Below are positions 47,501 to 63,707 of a stretch of DNA of 64,000 nucleotides, piece by piece (the first letter of the stretch is position 1; every line of letters starts with the position of its first letter). This stretch comes from Hypsibius dujardini (Eukaryota; Tardigrada; Eutardigrada; Parachela; Hypsibiidae). The stretch is taken from NCBI GenBank assembly GCA_001579985.1, contig LRSR01011875.1:1-64000 (forward strand), in the 5' to 3' direction. The position numbers were made by a program, and so were the translations under genes. The notes beneath the pieces are model-generated. The model was not told the DNA's origin and did no database searches. It worked only from the letters and a program-made list of their open reading frames with translations.

Positions 47501-50500
47501 AAAGAAGTCTTTCGCGTAAAACAATTCCTACATAGTTAATCGGACTTACCTGTGCCTCCGTGGGCGGTTTCGTCAAGGGCGGGTAACTGGTTGAAGATTC
47601 TATTCTCCTGAAGAAAACCGCAATAAATAACCGCAATAAATAAATAAAAAATGACTAAGTAAATAAGAATCATAATAAAATTACTGAATAATAACACGAA
47701 TTTATGTTCTAGTAAATAAACCAGTGCTAATCTCAGCATGTCATCAACTGGTGAGTTATTGTCGATCGTACATAAATACTGGCGTAAGCATAGACGGCGT
47801 GAGTGCACAGTTCCGCCGGAAGCTCGTCTCCCATGAGGTTTCCGTATACCCCGCGGACTCCGCTCCATGATTGATAGACACAGGTCACGACATCCGTCGC
47901 TTTTCCGCTGACTGTCCTGGTCACTGGCTAACAAGTAAATCGGGTTATTCCAGCTAAATTGTCCATGGTAAGTGTTAAATATATATTGTGGTTTCATATT
48001 TTATTAATCTAAAAGACAAATACAGCTAGCACTGCTTTTATTAAATTTTTTATTATTTTGTAATTATTTAGTCGGCGCTTTGAATTTATATATACATATA
48101 AATAAAAGCAGCAATTATTTTGTCACAAAGGCGTCAGTTTGGAGGGGGAAAAAAGAAATAGATGACGAGAGAGGCGTTAAATGAACAATTGAAAGGAGTT
48201 TGTCGGATAACAACAAAACAGGAACTAAATTAAGGTAACAGCTGCGGGCACTTAATTTCACTCAGGAAGTCTGCGCACACTTAGTTTTCACTTAGTTTTC
48301 ACTGCGAGCACTTATAGTTTCATATTTAGTTAGGATTATTTGTCCGAGGCTGCGGGCACACTTAGTTTTACTGTTTATTTTTAATGGAACGTAAATTGTA
48401 TTTAATTGTTCGTATAACAGTAAAGGGCAGTAATTAACTAAAAACACTAATTGTAACTAAAACAAAGTGCTCGCAGACAAACTAATTATTATTATCGCAC
48501 TTATAAGTGCCCGCAGGGGTCACCATAAATTAATTCGGTCTTTAAGAACACAAATTCAACAGCAATTTTACATGGTTCATTAGATTTTGCGGACTTATTT
48601 ATCTGCACCTCTGACTGCTGAGTTGACAGGCAGGTAATGAATGACAAGTCTAGCTTGCAGCTTGAAAGGAAACACGCAACACTATCCGACACAATTCAGC
48701 TGAATTAATCGCGAGACATAATTAATGTCTACATCGAAGCAACAATAGAGACTTGTTAAGAGAATTAGCATAATCGATTATACTTCCATTTAGGTGAAAT
48801 GTACAATCACGGTTGAAAAAGTACCAATTTTAAAAGAGACAGCCCAATTAAATGTGGGCGGTTGTTATGACATGCTAATAAACGTTGAAGTTTGTTGGGG
48901 TCGACGAAATATTTAAACGAACATTCGCCTTTAACATCTCCTCTATTCACGGCTGTAGGTAACAGTTATCGCGTTTTCTGCGCGTTCCCTTTCAATAACA
49001 AGTCACAAACGATTGTTAAGAAATATAAACCAGCCATTCAGCGCATTGGAATTAACAATTTTTCAAACTGAATAATGATGGCTGATTTGTTTCAAATAGA
49101 AGGACAGGAAAAAATATATTCAATGATCCGTAATGGTTCATTTTTTCTGAAGATCACTGTGTAATAATTTTTTGAGTTTATAAAGTATCAGTGTATTCAA
49201 ATATTATATTAAATTGTTATGCAATTATTATTTAAACCGCTATATTATTATATTAAATTATTACAACTATTATAAATTATAAATTAATTATGTAGTATAC
49301 AAACAAATTCTGCAGCTTTCGAAGCCAAAAATAACTCAAATTCCGTAATCTGAATCTGCAATGTGATCTAGTAGCTTCAGTGGAATTGGAATCTGCTTCG
49401 GTACTTCCAAGAGATTTTACCATTTCGTAATACGTTCAATGCTGTTGATGCTGTTTTCGAGAAACCTTTTACTCAAATTTAAAACAGATATCTACTCACG
49501 TTCAGAATTGTTTGAAAGTCAATTTGTTCATAGTACCATTTTTTGTCAAATACAGATAACGATGAGGGGATAAATATATCGACTTACACATTTTTTGCTA
49601 AACTTTAACTGAACGGAAACGTCTTCCGCAACAGAGATCGTGCTCACCTTCCTTGTCGTTTTTGGTGCTACGGTAGTCGGTTTGGTTGCCTCAGTTGTCA
49701 CCGTCCGGTCAGTCGTTGTTTCCGTTGGAGTGACAGTGGGAGCTTGAGTGGACGCAGTGACTGCCCGTGTCTGGGGAACGGATTTATCGGTGCTCAAAGT
49801 CAGTGCCTCCGTCCGAGTCACCGTCGAACCTTCCGTCTGTGACTGACCGACGGTCGAAGCTGCCTCAGACTGCGTCGCTGACATCGTCGAAGGCACAGTG
49901 GCCTCCGTTGGAGCTTTACTTGACGGACTACCTTCCAGGGTTGTCTGTGAAGGCACCTTGGCTGCTTCCGTAGAGGTCGTGCCTCCGCATTGGGGAGCGT
50001 TCTTCCCGAAAAGATCTTCACAGGAGTCTCCGTGCGGGGTAATCGGTGTTGTAACTGGTACTGGAATTTCTGTTAGTTCTTCAGCGGCTCTAGTGGAACT
50101 GGAGATCAAGACCGTGGCCTTCGAAGTTGACCCGGAGAGTTGGCTTTTAGTCACCGCCGAATTCGTAACATCGTCCGGACGGCTGGACTGAACCACGGGG
50201 ATTGGGGTTGCGCTAACTGTGGTCACGAGTGGGAAAGGCTGTTGAGTCCTTGGAGGAACTTTCGCAGGAACTTTTGCCGTTGAGGGTGTCGCAAACTTTT
50301 TCACCGATGTAGCTGAAGCAGGCTTCGGTATAGCTGGTGTTGTATGGATTTCAAATGAAAGTTTGTCATCGGCTTTATACAATGCGGGAGACTCTGTCGG
50401 GGCCACATAATTTGGTGGGACAGACTCGAACAAGGTTCCCGCACCGTACAAGGGACCGTTTGCAAAGTTTCCGTACTCCAAAGATCTATTCATGAGAACA

Positions 50501-50610
50501 AAATAAGCGGGAAGAGGATAATTATTCAGAACGGCAGGTAGAAAGGTAGAGAGACAGATAAACACCAAATACACACACACAGACATACATACGCACACAC
50601 AGACAGATAT

Positions 50611-50657
<47 letters not shown>

Positions 50658-51151
50658 CAAACACAGACGCAGACAAACACAGACAAACAGACAGCCAGAA
50701 ATTCAAACATTCACTCATGGGCACTTACTTGCCACACTCCACGTTGTAATACCAATCGCAAGTCAGTGTCAGTTGGTTGAAGATCGTTTGATTCAGGCAA
50801 ATATAGTCCCATCTCTTGCCATTGCTTTCACATCGATGATACACCTGGCACCGGGTCTCCAAATCGGCGTAGAACCCCGGTGCACCTACAGAGGCACATG
50901 TGAAACTTGTTTCCATATGGGGATCGTAAAAGGTCGGGTAGTCCTTATCGCTCTGGGCGCGAACGAGCACTTGAATTTGTGTGGACGAGAGCGCAGGCTA
51001 GATGAAAAAAACCTGCAATCCCGATTACAAAAACAAATTTAAAATTAAGATATCTTACTTTAAGCAAGTCCCACAGGTACTTTCCGACCAGCTCATTCTC
51101 ACACAAAACCAGCCCCGGCAGTAGTAGCGCTAAAAATAATAAAATGTTCAT
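44598..51151 (-). CDS. CBM14 / mucin-like / GH18 chitinase-like protein, catalytic Glu lost
   Basis: Thirteen in-phase exons on the minus strand: 51151-51059, 50997-50729, 50485-49588, 47927-47772, 47607-47550, 47479-47419, 47281-47239, 46983-46899, 46823-46750, 46349-46228, 46162-46057, 45682-45337, 45163-44598; 958 aa. Order: signal peptide (MNILLFLALLLPGLVLC); one six-Cys peritrophin/CBM14 domain (residues about 64-119, CDWYYNVEC); a Thr/Ser/Pro-rich mucin-like linker to about residue 418; GH18 (about 430-790) with TLIGVGGWTAGGW, AYVITYDLAGWWN and a late SADQDD; then a Cys-rich tail with a CBM14-like end (YNCPPGSKFSSYYRKC). The GH18 signature DGxDxDWE reads DGIFIDWL, so the proton-donor Glu is Leu557 and the second Asp is Phe553. 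It should bind but not cleave chitin, as in chilectins and IDGF-type proteins. Secreted cuticle, egg or gut matrix role inferred. An extra exon in the 1.66-kb intron 49587-47928 is possible. Confidence 0.88.
46410..46710. repeat. Very AT-rich intron sequence
   Basis: TAAT/ATTAT-type low complexity between GH18 exons 9 and 10. A second similar block (TTAAT-rich) lies at about 47035-47195 between exons 7 and 8. No coding content or clear element ends. Confidence 0.6.
48242..48516. mobile_element. Non-autonomous element with CTGCGGGCACTTA ends
   Basis: The termini CTGCGGGCACTTAATTTC and the complement of CCTGCGGGCACTTATAAG are inverted. Internal motifs repeat the end: CTGCGAGCACTTATAG near 48302, CTGCGGGCACACTTAG near 48350, and inverted GTGCTCGCAG near 48466. 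Such subterminal repeats suit a hAT or CACTA-type derivative, but no target duplication was confirmed. Located in the chitinase-like gene's intron 3. Confidence 0.58.
50528..50700 (-). repeat. CAGA/ACAC array filling intron 2 of the chitinase-like gene
   Basis: (ACAG)n and (ACAC)n on the plus strand, so CTGT/GTGT on the coding strand, making up most of the 243-nt intron between the CBM14 exon and the mucin-like exon. Confidence 0.9.
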
Positions 51152-52839
51152 ATTGTAACGCTTTTTCTGCGCGGGATCCGGAAAACGCCGACAAACCAGA
51201 GCAGATTGATCTGCACAAAATTGACAGCCCACTTCACTGTAGACAATAGGTGAAGGTATATTACAACGAACTTGATGTGACAGTACTGCGCTGTTCACGT
51301 CGCCTGTTCGCGCGTACGATTTTCGATTTCAGTAATGAACACTGGCGTAAATGTATCGCTTAGGGTGTTGCATGCGCGCGGTAGACCGATTCTTTCTCGC
51401 TTTCACGGTCGGCGGGCAGTCCAATTATGCCAGGGATTGCATAATTTTACGGTCGTTCTAATTGTGTCTCGTTATTAGTTATGGATTTATATACATTTAG
51501 TATGAAATGACCGGAGGCATTGCTATTTGGTCAAGGTAAAGCCACTTCCGACTTCAAATTAGACAATATATATATTTATATACTAGTTGTCAAACTGCCG
51601 TAGGGACCTGGATGTTTTTTTTCCGTTGTTGCTGCAAAAAGGCCCCACTTTTGGCACCTCGTCATTGCTGCTTTAAGTCGGCCAGATGAGTCGCACTCAC
51701 TGCACTGGTTTTTTTAAGGCAAGGACTGATTATGCCCTCGGGAGCTGATAGGCTGCGCAGTATGCCATGGGCCATGAATGGTACTATGAATGATACTGAT
51801 ATACATATAAATTCACTCATCCTGAATTCCAAGGAACCTTCTCGTATGGATATTTGCACCGAACGGTGGTAGACATCAGAACAATGACTACTAGACGCCC
51901 AAAAATAGATAATACTCTTATGACGCAGAAAGCTAAATAAAGACAGAGGCGATGAGATGAAGGGATGCCCGGAACAACGAAAAACCAAAGGACTGAATTA
52001 TTCAGTCTGGCTGAAGGATTGATGGTTGATGAAGGGATGAATTTGGGAGCGAAATACCGCGACTGATCAGCGAAAACGAAAGACAGAAGGTCCGATGGAA
52101 AGCTGGACCCCGATGAACATACGAAAGAGCTGATGGACCGACGCCGAAATGGGTGAAAAACGAGCGACGGGCCGAGGACGAGTACAAAGATTAAGAAACG
52201 GATCGATTGGAGATTTCAATCCCACCGTCGATCAATTGTAAACGTATGTGTTATTGTAGTAGTATAACATTGTTGGGGTCAAGAACAACCTCTGTTTCGT
52301 AATTATTGACATGGACTGCTCACGAGAGCATCGTAATCAGGGAGACGTAACTCGTGCAGTCACACGGTCCACAACTCGACGAAATGTTATACCTGTTGAC
52401 CCGCCGCCGCGACAAACATGTGCTGCGTAACTCGGTGAATCCAGCCATGATTTGAGGGCACCACAACTATTACAGTCGGTGAATGACTGTTTCATAAGTC
52501 CAAATGATGACCGAATATGAATGGCTTATGAAGCCGAGATATATGGTTGTGTACCCGTGCTATTGAACTTGACTGTGAAATGGCATAACCTCCTCACCGC
52601 GAAATGTAAAAGGTTTACCGTATTAACAATTTACAGCAGTTGTAAAAACTCTCCATATTTCTGGTAGATAAACGCTATGGTAAACTCCACAATATTAAAG
52701 CATCATTTGCTAGAATTTTGAGTTTTTACAAAGACCAGTTGCTGTATTCCTCGTGTATTATAATCAAGTTTTTATACATTAAATTAATTCGTATGATAAA
52801 GTTTATTTATTTTTATATCTTCTCGAGTGCGCCTTCGTC
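51152..52839. other. Divergent intergenic region
   Basis: Lies between two genes transcribed away from each other, so it should hold both promoters. A TATATATATTTATATAC run occurs near 51568-51585, and T/A-rich sequence (TTTATTTATTTTTATATC) ends about 20 bases before the ATG at 52840. No gene recognised inside. Confidence 0.4.
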
Positions 52840-53973
52840 ATGAATTTACTCGTCAATCACGATTTGGTTCTCCTGGCTATTGTCATGTGCGGAGTTGTGA
52901 TCCCCATGGGATTTGCTGAGGTGAGTAAATATACTTGGATGTATATAGGCTCAGACGAAGTGCTTGGGTCACGCGAAAAGTTCTATCGTTACTTTTCGTG
53001 GTTACTATTCCTCAAGTCCCACTATATTTTTATCCGTCTGTCCGTCCGTCCGTCCTTTCGTCGCTCTTGTTATTTGTAGCTTCCATCCCGTTCCTTGTCC
53101 GTTTCTGTGGTCAACTGTAATGACGATTGTAAACTATTCCACATGTTTTGCTCTCAACATAGTATGCCCCTCCGTGTTTTGACTATTGCTGTCCACCCTC
53201 AAATCCGCCCGTCTGCCTAGCCGTCTTGTGTGATATGCGTCCGACCAGTGCCTGAATTTCTACCCTCAACCCACTGAAATATCTGCACATCTACAATCTC
53301 CAACCTTCCCATCTGTCCGTTCATCCGACCGACCGTCTGTCCGACTGTCCCACCGTTTGACTGTCCGTCAAACCAACCGCCCGGTCGTCCGACGGTCCGT
53401 CCGTCCATTAACTAAATCAGAGAATATGATCCAAGCTTGTCTCTCGTACAGTATGAGCAGTCGCTTCGTCTGTTAACTGGATTGTTTTTATCATCCACCA
53501 ATCCTAGACCCATTTGTGGGTCGACGTACAAGTATAATGAAATGTCACGGAGAGCTACTCCGAACTAACTATGATGTTTGTCTTTGCAGCTGACCGAAGC
53601 AGATAAAACTGCCAATTTCATCATCATGCCCGTCGAGGTCGCCCCCATCCGGAAGAATATGACCTCTCATGCCTTTATAACGTCAAAGAAGAATGGAACT
53701 GCGACGGTAGCAGCGAACCCGTTTGCGCTTCGTCGTCCACACAAGCACAAGAAGTCGAAGCAACAGTTGGCGTACGAAAAATGCGTCCAAGACGGACAGC
53801 GGATATCTCCGTGGTTTCCCGTGTGGGAGTGTGAGATTGTAAAGTGCCGCGATAAATCGGAAAATCTAGTGCCAGGCACAAAGTGGTGGGAATGTGACGA
53901 CAACGGCCGTGTCAAGAAGGAACCGGCACATAACGGGCACCACTTTGCCACCGGCAACGGCAAGGGCGGTTAA
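52840..53973 (+). CDS. Small secreted basic protein, two exons
   Basis: Exon 1 (52840-52920) encodes a signal peptide (LLAIVMCGVVIPMGFAE). Exon 2 (53590-53973) joins in phase 0 after TCTTTGCAG; 154 aa in total. The mature part is basic, with a His/Lys-rich patch (RRPHKHKKSKQQ), two N-glycosylation sequons (NMT, NGT), and four Cys in a compact segment (KCVQDG, WECEIVKC, WWECDD), consistent with two disulphides. The C-terminus is Gly/His-rich. The intron contains GTCC-type repeats (about 53035-53060 and 53330-53405). No named family recognised. The splice sites (GAG/GTGAGT and TTTGCAG/CTG) and the signal peptide make it a credible gene. Confidence 0.75.
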
Positions 53974-54849
53974 TTCCATGGGGAATGAACAAAATACAGT
54001 TCTCATAATTCTCTTTGGGTTTTGTGAGGCCCGTAGAATTTGGAGAGAATTCTCGATTTTGGGAACTTCTTTAGACTGCACATTATTGAACCACCCCGTC
54101 CCGCAACCATCCTGCCAGGGGTTATACATCAACAAAATACATTCGTTAGCACAGCAAATCAGTGTAGAATTCCTAATTGCTGAAGTTTGGAAACAACATT
54201 GGGCGTAGAATTACCGTAGTAATGTTACTTTAGTAACCAATGTTATGGTTTTAGTTTTAATTAACTTGTGAAAATAACTAAACTAATTGTAGGAGCTACA
54301 CTATTAACCTGATGATGAACCATCCTAACCCGATGAAAAACAATTTATGAGTTAATTTTGCCAAGAGAAAGCTAAACTATATAAAAGTCTTAATAAAAGT
54401 AACTAGACTTCAGTTTTTTCATTTTCTCACTTAAATCATGATAAACAATGTAACTCTATCTTTAGCTATTTTCCCACGCTAAAAATCTAAAACTATGACA
54501 TTAATTACTAAACCATCGGTTAAAATTGATTAATGAATTTTATCGAAAAAACGAAACTATATTAAATTAAGCCTTATGAAACTTTTATTAGAATTGTATA
54601 GTTTAGTTTTGTCTAACCATATTTAAGGCCGAGCGCAGCGAGGCCGTGTTCTAAGTTGACACCCTTTTTAACCGGGGTTATGTGTGTGTGTGTAATCTTG
54701 AGCACGAGCAATCGATTCCTGGTGGCGTAAGTGGGCGTAAGCGGCCAGGTACAGAGGCGTAACGGAGGGGGATGCACTGGGGCAACTGCACCCCCCCCTA
54801 AATAGTAGGTCGCTATACGAATTCCCCTAGCAGAAAAAGTTTTCTGTTA
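53974..54849. other. Intergenic, with a one-ended transposon-like motif
   Basis: 3' flank of the small secreted gene, then AT-rich sequence. A palindromic GGCCGAGCGCAGCGAGGCC occurs near 54628. CAGAGGCGTAACGGAGGGGG near 54753 resembles a hAT-type terminus, but no matching opposite end was found. No coding exon. Confidence 0.4.
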
Positions 54850-55384
54850 GGGAGCATCCATTTATTACGTCATTAATTTTTATTAGGCGACCGACACCCC
54901 CTCCCCTAACGTCAGAGTTTGTCAGAATTTTTTAACACCCCGTAGATCTTCAGTTTCTAACGTCAGAAACCAAAGACCTCTTCCATTACAGAAAAGAACG
55001 TGAAATTTATCTTTATCACTCCAAATGAGGCCTGTCCTCCACCAGGTCGCTACGCAGCCAGTCCGTTCCCAGGTCTGTAGCGGGATCAGCAGGAACTGGA
55101 ACTTTTGGGCCTCTGACGTAACGAATTGGAGGGGGGAGAAACCGATCAGGAAACACCTTGGGGAATTGGGGAAACACCTTGCCGGCATTTTCAAGGGATG
55201 TGTAATGCTCGAAAAAACTAGGAATTGCATCAGAAATTCCAAAATTAATAATTTCTAAGCCTACTGGGCCCCAAAGTTGACGTCAGAACGCCGGCCTACC
55301 CCCCACCCCGTCCAGTCAGAGTTCGTCAGGTATTCTTTTACCCCCACCCCCTAACCAATACTGACGTAATAAATTGATGGTCCC
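54850..55384. mobile_element. Harbinger-type element, 535 bp
   Basis: The inverted ends GGGAGCATCCATTTATTACG and the complement of GGGACCATCAATTTATTACG are flanked by TTA on both sides (54847-54849 and 55385-55387), matching the 3-bp TWA duplication of PIF/Harbinger transposons. Subterminal CGTCAGAGTTYGTCAG motifs occur at both ends, in opposite orientation. The open frames inside are short and overlap on both strands; no transposase domain was recognised. Confidence 0.68.
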
Positions 55385-55489
55385 TTAATAACATATTTAA
55401 CTGGTATTACCTTTTATTTTTCATTCGTATTTTATGCTACAAACGGCCTTATTTTGCCAAAAAAATAACATCATCAATCTATCCTTACG

Positions 55490-55640
55490 ATTACAGTATA
55501 ATAATATATGATAGTAACGATGTATAATAGGCGTATAATATATCATATATATCGTATATATATCGTTTATATCGCATATGTATATAATAGACGTATAATA
55601 TATAGTTGAAATAATAGTGACGATAATTACATATTTGTAA
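55490..55640. repeat. AT-rich ATA/CGTATA low-complexity tract
   Basis: Alternating TATA, ATAATATA and CGTATAATA repeats, prone to cruciform or slipped structures. No gene. The 55640-56330 stretch after it shows no gene either and contains one ambiguous base (N) at 56047. Confidence 0.65.
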
Positions 55641-56565
55641 GTACGTCTACCTAACTTTTTTTGTACGATCTGCATAAAATAGGTAGATTGCGTACGTTGG
55701 ATACGCTGCCCTCGAAGGTTCGGCCTTTTTTAACCGTGCTTACAGTTCGCTAGTAGTTAGATAGAATAATGAAAAACAAAAACGGCCAGTGCAGAAAAAA
55801 CGAAAAAGAGCGGGCACAAATGGATGACTCATAACTGCCGAGTCATCCCTTTTGCCTCGTCCACACGCAAGACACTCCACGCGCACAGCAACGATCGGCT
55901 AAAAAGAGTAGCGCCCGCGGCTTTCTCCATACGTCATGGTGAAAAGTATTTTTCTCGTCGGCGTCGATCCCTTAACCACGGCGAAAAAGGAGCAAAATAA
56001 TGATTCCCTCCCACAATTCTCTCTCTCTGTGACATCATAATTTCCCNGCAAGTATCAGCACATATAATTTTATCACCATTTTAACCCCGAAAATTCGATA
56101 CCCACGCCTGGCCATAATAGTTGCCTGCCGCAGAGCCTGTTACACTACACACAAGGCTAGACCCTTGCCGGCTTATATAAACTTCTGTGACAATGCCTGG
56201 TAGTAGCAGCGCCTACTCGTCCTTTGGAGCTTTAATGTGAAATCGGACCGGCCCAGGTTCTGGCCAGTGTGTAAATAAAACAATACGAAAATGTGGTTCT
56301 AACTCGGTCATATTAGCATTATGACCAGGCGTTGAATTGTCACTCGCCCTCCGATATTCGAGCAAACATCAATCATCACACAAGTGGGCCATTTTTTCTG
56401 ACATCATTTTCGCCTCGTTTTCAGAAAGTGTTTTTCTCGTCCCCTTCAAAAGCATTGCGGCAGTTTATCCAGGCAGATAGAGCCTTTTTACAGCGAATCC
56501 GTTCTTCCGGCGTCTCGCCAATCAATCAATCAAGCCTTCGTTACGTCAGTGGAACTTCGTCAAAA

Positions 56566-60850
<4,285 letters not shown>

Positions 60851-63707
60851 CCGGACCGCCTCGATCCAGACACGCGGACAGACATATTCTACTTCGGTCC
60901 TTCATTGAAAACGAGAGAGAGAGGAAGCTTCAAGAACCATTAAATTTTCTGAGCCTTTGTTATATTTTTTTTCGTCCTCGGCATATCTTTCCTGCTGCTT
61001 TTTTGGCGCATTGTCTTCGTGGAAGGCGGTCTCGCTTTGCTGTTGCTTCCGTTGGTTTCGTGGCGTCGCGTGTTGTGTATCCGCTCTCTGCTGAAATCAT
61101 TCGTGGGTATTCCCCTTCTTATCTGACTGTCCTCTTTTGATTACTTTTATCCACACCCTGCCTAAGTGTCCACTCTTGTCGTCTCTATCCTAACCATTTT
61201 AGGTCACTACACTGTGGGGCGTATGTGTCTGTCGTTTAAATTAACACGGGTCCGCTGTGACTGAAACATATTTATTGTCGATGTTTCTGGATGTCGTTGT
61301 GGATTGTTGTTTTTGTAAGACCTTCGGCGACCTGTCATGCAGTTGAGACTAAAACAAAGCGCAGGGTTCCCCTTAACTAAAGAAAAGAACCACAAAACGG
61401 GGCCTAACCTTTTGGTCAAGCATGGGCATCAGGTGTAAGCTACACATATACATGTGATGACGTGAAGTAACTAACTCCACAGAGATCTGGCTAGCTATTC
61501 ACATCCAATCCTATACAGCTCCATTAGGATCCTCCAAGGGAGCTCGCGACTACGAGTTATGCATCATCAGTTAGCAGTGTCTGACAGAAGAATAGTCGTT
61601 TCATCCCCGTGGTAGATGGACACATGTTCATTTCCTTGTCAGATCTAACGAAAGCAGCTTTTAGAAGTACGAGGCAAACTAAACTGCCACTACTTAATCA
61701 TAGTTATTTTAGGTTTCTTTTGCACAGTCCTGTTCTTCGGCAACGACGATTGCTGAACTCTCGCGCGGAGAGACAGTGCAGCAAGTGAAGAACGAAGAAA
61801 GCAGGATATGTGTGTTAAGGCGTCACAGTTCTCAATGCTTCCTGGAGTAGGCAAAATTCCGGCTGGCAAACAGAATTATAAAAAGCAGAAAACGGCTGAC
61901 TCGCACTGCGGCAGCAAATTTAGTATGCAAACAATACAGTACCTCAACGGCCGGGCAGTTTCTGTGTTGCCAACCTGGCAATGAGGAAATGTGCACATTA
62001 CACTGGAATTTGAAGAGCACACACTTGACCGGAACCACCGGATTTACGTAAGCGATCTGCCATTCGATGGGGGAGGGGGCATTAGTTCCACCACAACAAA
62101 TACATTAATAAGAGGAAACGTTGCAATTCATACGCACCACAGTCAATTTGAACTACCGCGTTCGACAATACTTTTTGAACTGCATGTTCAATCATCCTGA
62201 TGGCTCAAAATATTGAAATTAACGGGCATTTAAAATTTGCCACGTTTTTGAATCCTGCGCATAGCTATTCGTGTTCAGAGTCACAACTACTAGTAATAGT
62301 TAATTGATTGTGCCTAAAACCCAGATTAACATGTGGGCTTTCGTATGTTGTTAAAGGTTTTAGAAACTCACAAAAACTGAGGAAGGAATACCGGAGATCC
62401 CAAGAATGGCCAAGAGAACTACATTCTCTTCATATAGAGGTATTCTAATTATGGGTACGTCCAGGGAGCCCTGGCAACACTTATGGGGCTTGTTGGGGTG
62501 AAATCGGGCCGTTTCCCAACTCATTCGTTTTGCAAGGCTTTGTCCTATATACCCCAGACTCACCTGACTGCATGCATTCGCTCTCAACAACAAGAAGCCG
62601 CAGAAGAGATTCTATTGAATTTGTAAAATACAATAGAGCAAAAAAAACCATTTTAATTATTCTTATTTTTCAGAAAATTGACTGTATTTACTGTATATTT
62701 TGTTGGTTATCCAATGTTAAAAAGTACTGTTTGTACCGAAATTTTAATTAAATCAATGATAAATTAATGCAAGTTAAAAAGCGGGTGGCAATAATGAAAG
62801 GGGGTGCAAAAGGGGGTGAAGGGGGTGGACTGTTAGGGTTTTCTTTTTATTAACGTGCGGCACAACACATGTTTGCATTGTTTTTTCAACCGTTGATGCG
62901 TGTATGCACGATCAAGGTGAATAAATCCAGCGTTCATCGTTTGTTATGGAGCTAAACAGGCGACAAAGACAAAAACGGGTGAGAAATAAAGTGTGTGAAG
63001 ACCGCGGCCTTCGTTCCGTAAGCTTTTATCTCCCGGACGCTAAAACAAAAACACCACGGTTAATGAAATCTTCGCAATTGTAGAGCCAAGACAGTATACC
63101 AAGGGTGTTCAAAGTTCCGTTATGTATACCGATTATTTCGTTAATCAAGGCGATGCTAATTTACCCAGTGTACCACCCCCAATTTTAAGTCAACCAATTT
63201 AAGGTAACTAAATTACGCTAAAGTATTAGTGCAACTTTGAAATCCTCGATTATTCTCATTGATTTTGTTTCCGATTATTATTCGGTAAATTCAGTCCTTA
63301 CAAAACTATTTTTGATCTTTCGGCAAAGATTTGCCGACTTGTCTTCGGAGGTCCCAGCGATGATGACTTGAACTCGGATCTAGTTTTGACTGCCGAAAAT
63401 GTCCCGCATTCTATATCGCCTTCCCCTTGTGTGGTTATGATTGCAATTTTCAAAAAAGTGCAATTAAGTTGTTTTTTCAGTAGGAGATGGTGGCATAAAC
63501 GTGGAGCTGCAAATTTTAGGATTCCCTCTGTGAAAGTTCGTTTCTACCGTACGGTACGACAGTGCGAATTAGCGTCTCCGATAATCGTTAATTGGTACGA
63601 GTCAATCGGACGAGTGGGAGGAGTCATGACGTAGATTAGCATCGCCTTGATTAGCGGTATAATCGGCACACATAACCGAACTTTGAATACCCTTACTGTG
63701 TACTTAC
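60851..63707. other. Intergenic, no gene recognised
   Basis: Contains the 3' flank of the reductase (a possible ATTAAA poly(A) variant at 60939-60944) and then sequence without a supported exon. Short open frames on both strands (for example 61207-61419, 61832-62038, 62360-62593) lack recognisable features. G-run repeats (GGGGGTG) occur near 62800-62832. The 3' exons of the partial gene at the window edge should lie here but were not identified. Confidence 0.45.

Noticed and set aside
56160-56340. Stretch with TATA-like, AATAAA-like and short inverted motifs, considered as a solo LTR
   Set aside because: No second copy, no recognisable terminal dinucleotides with a flanking duplication, and no retroelement coding sequence nearby. 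It is more likely the promoter region of the reductase gene.
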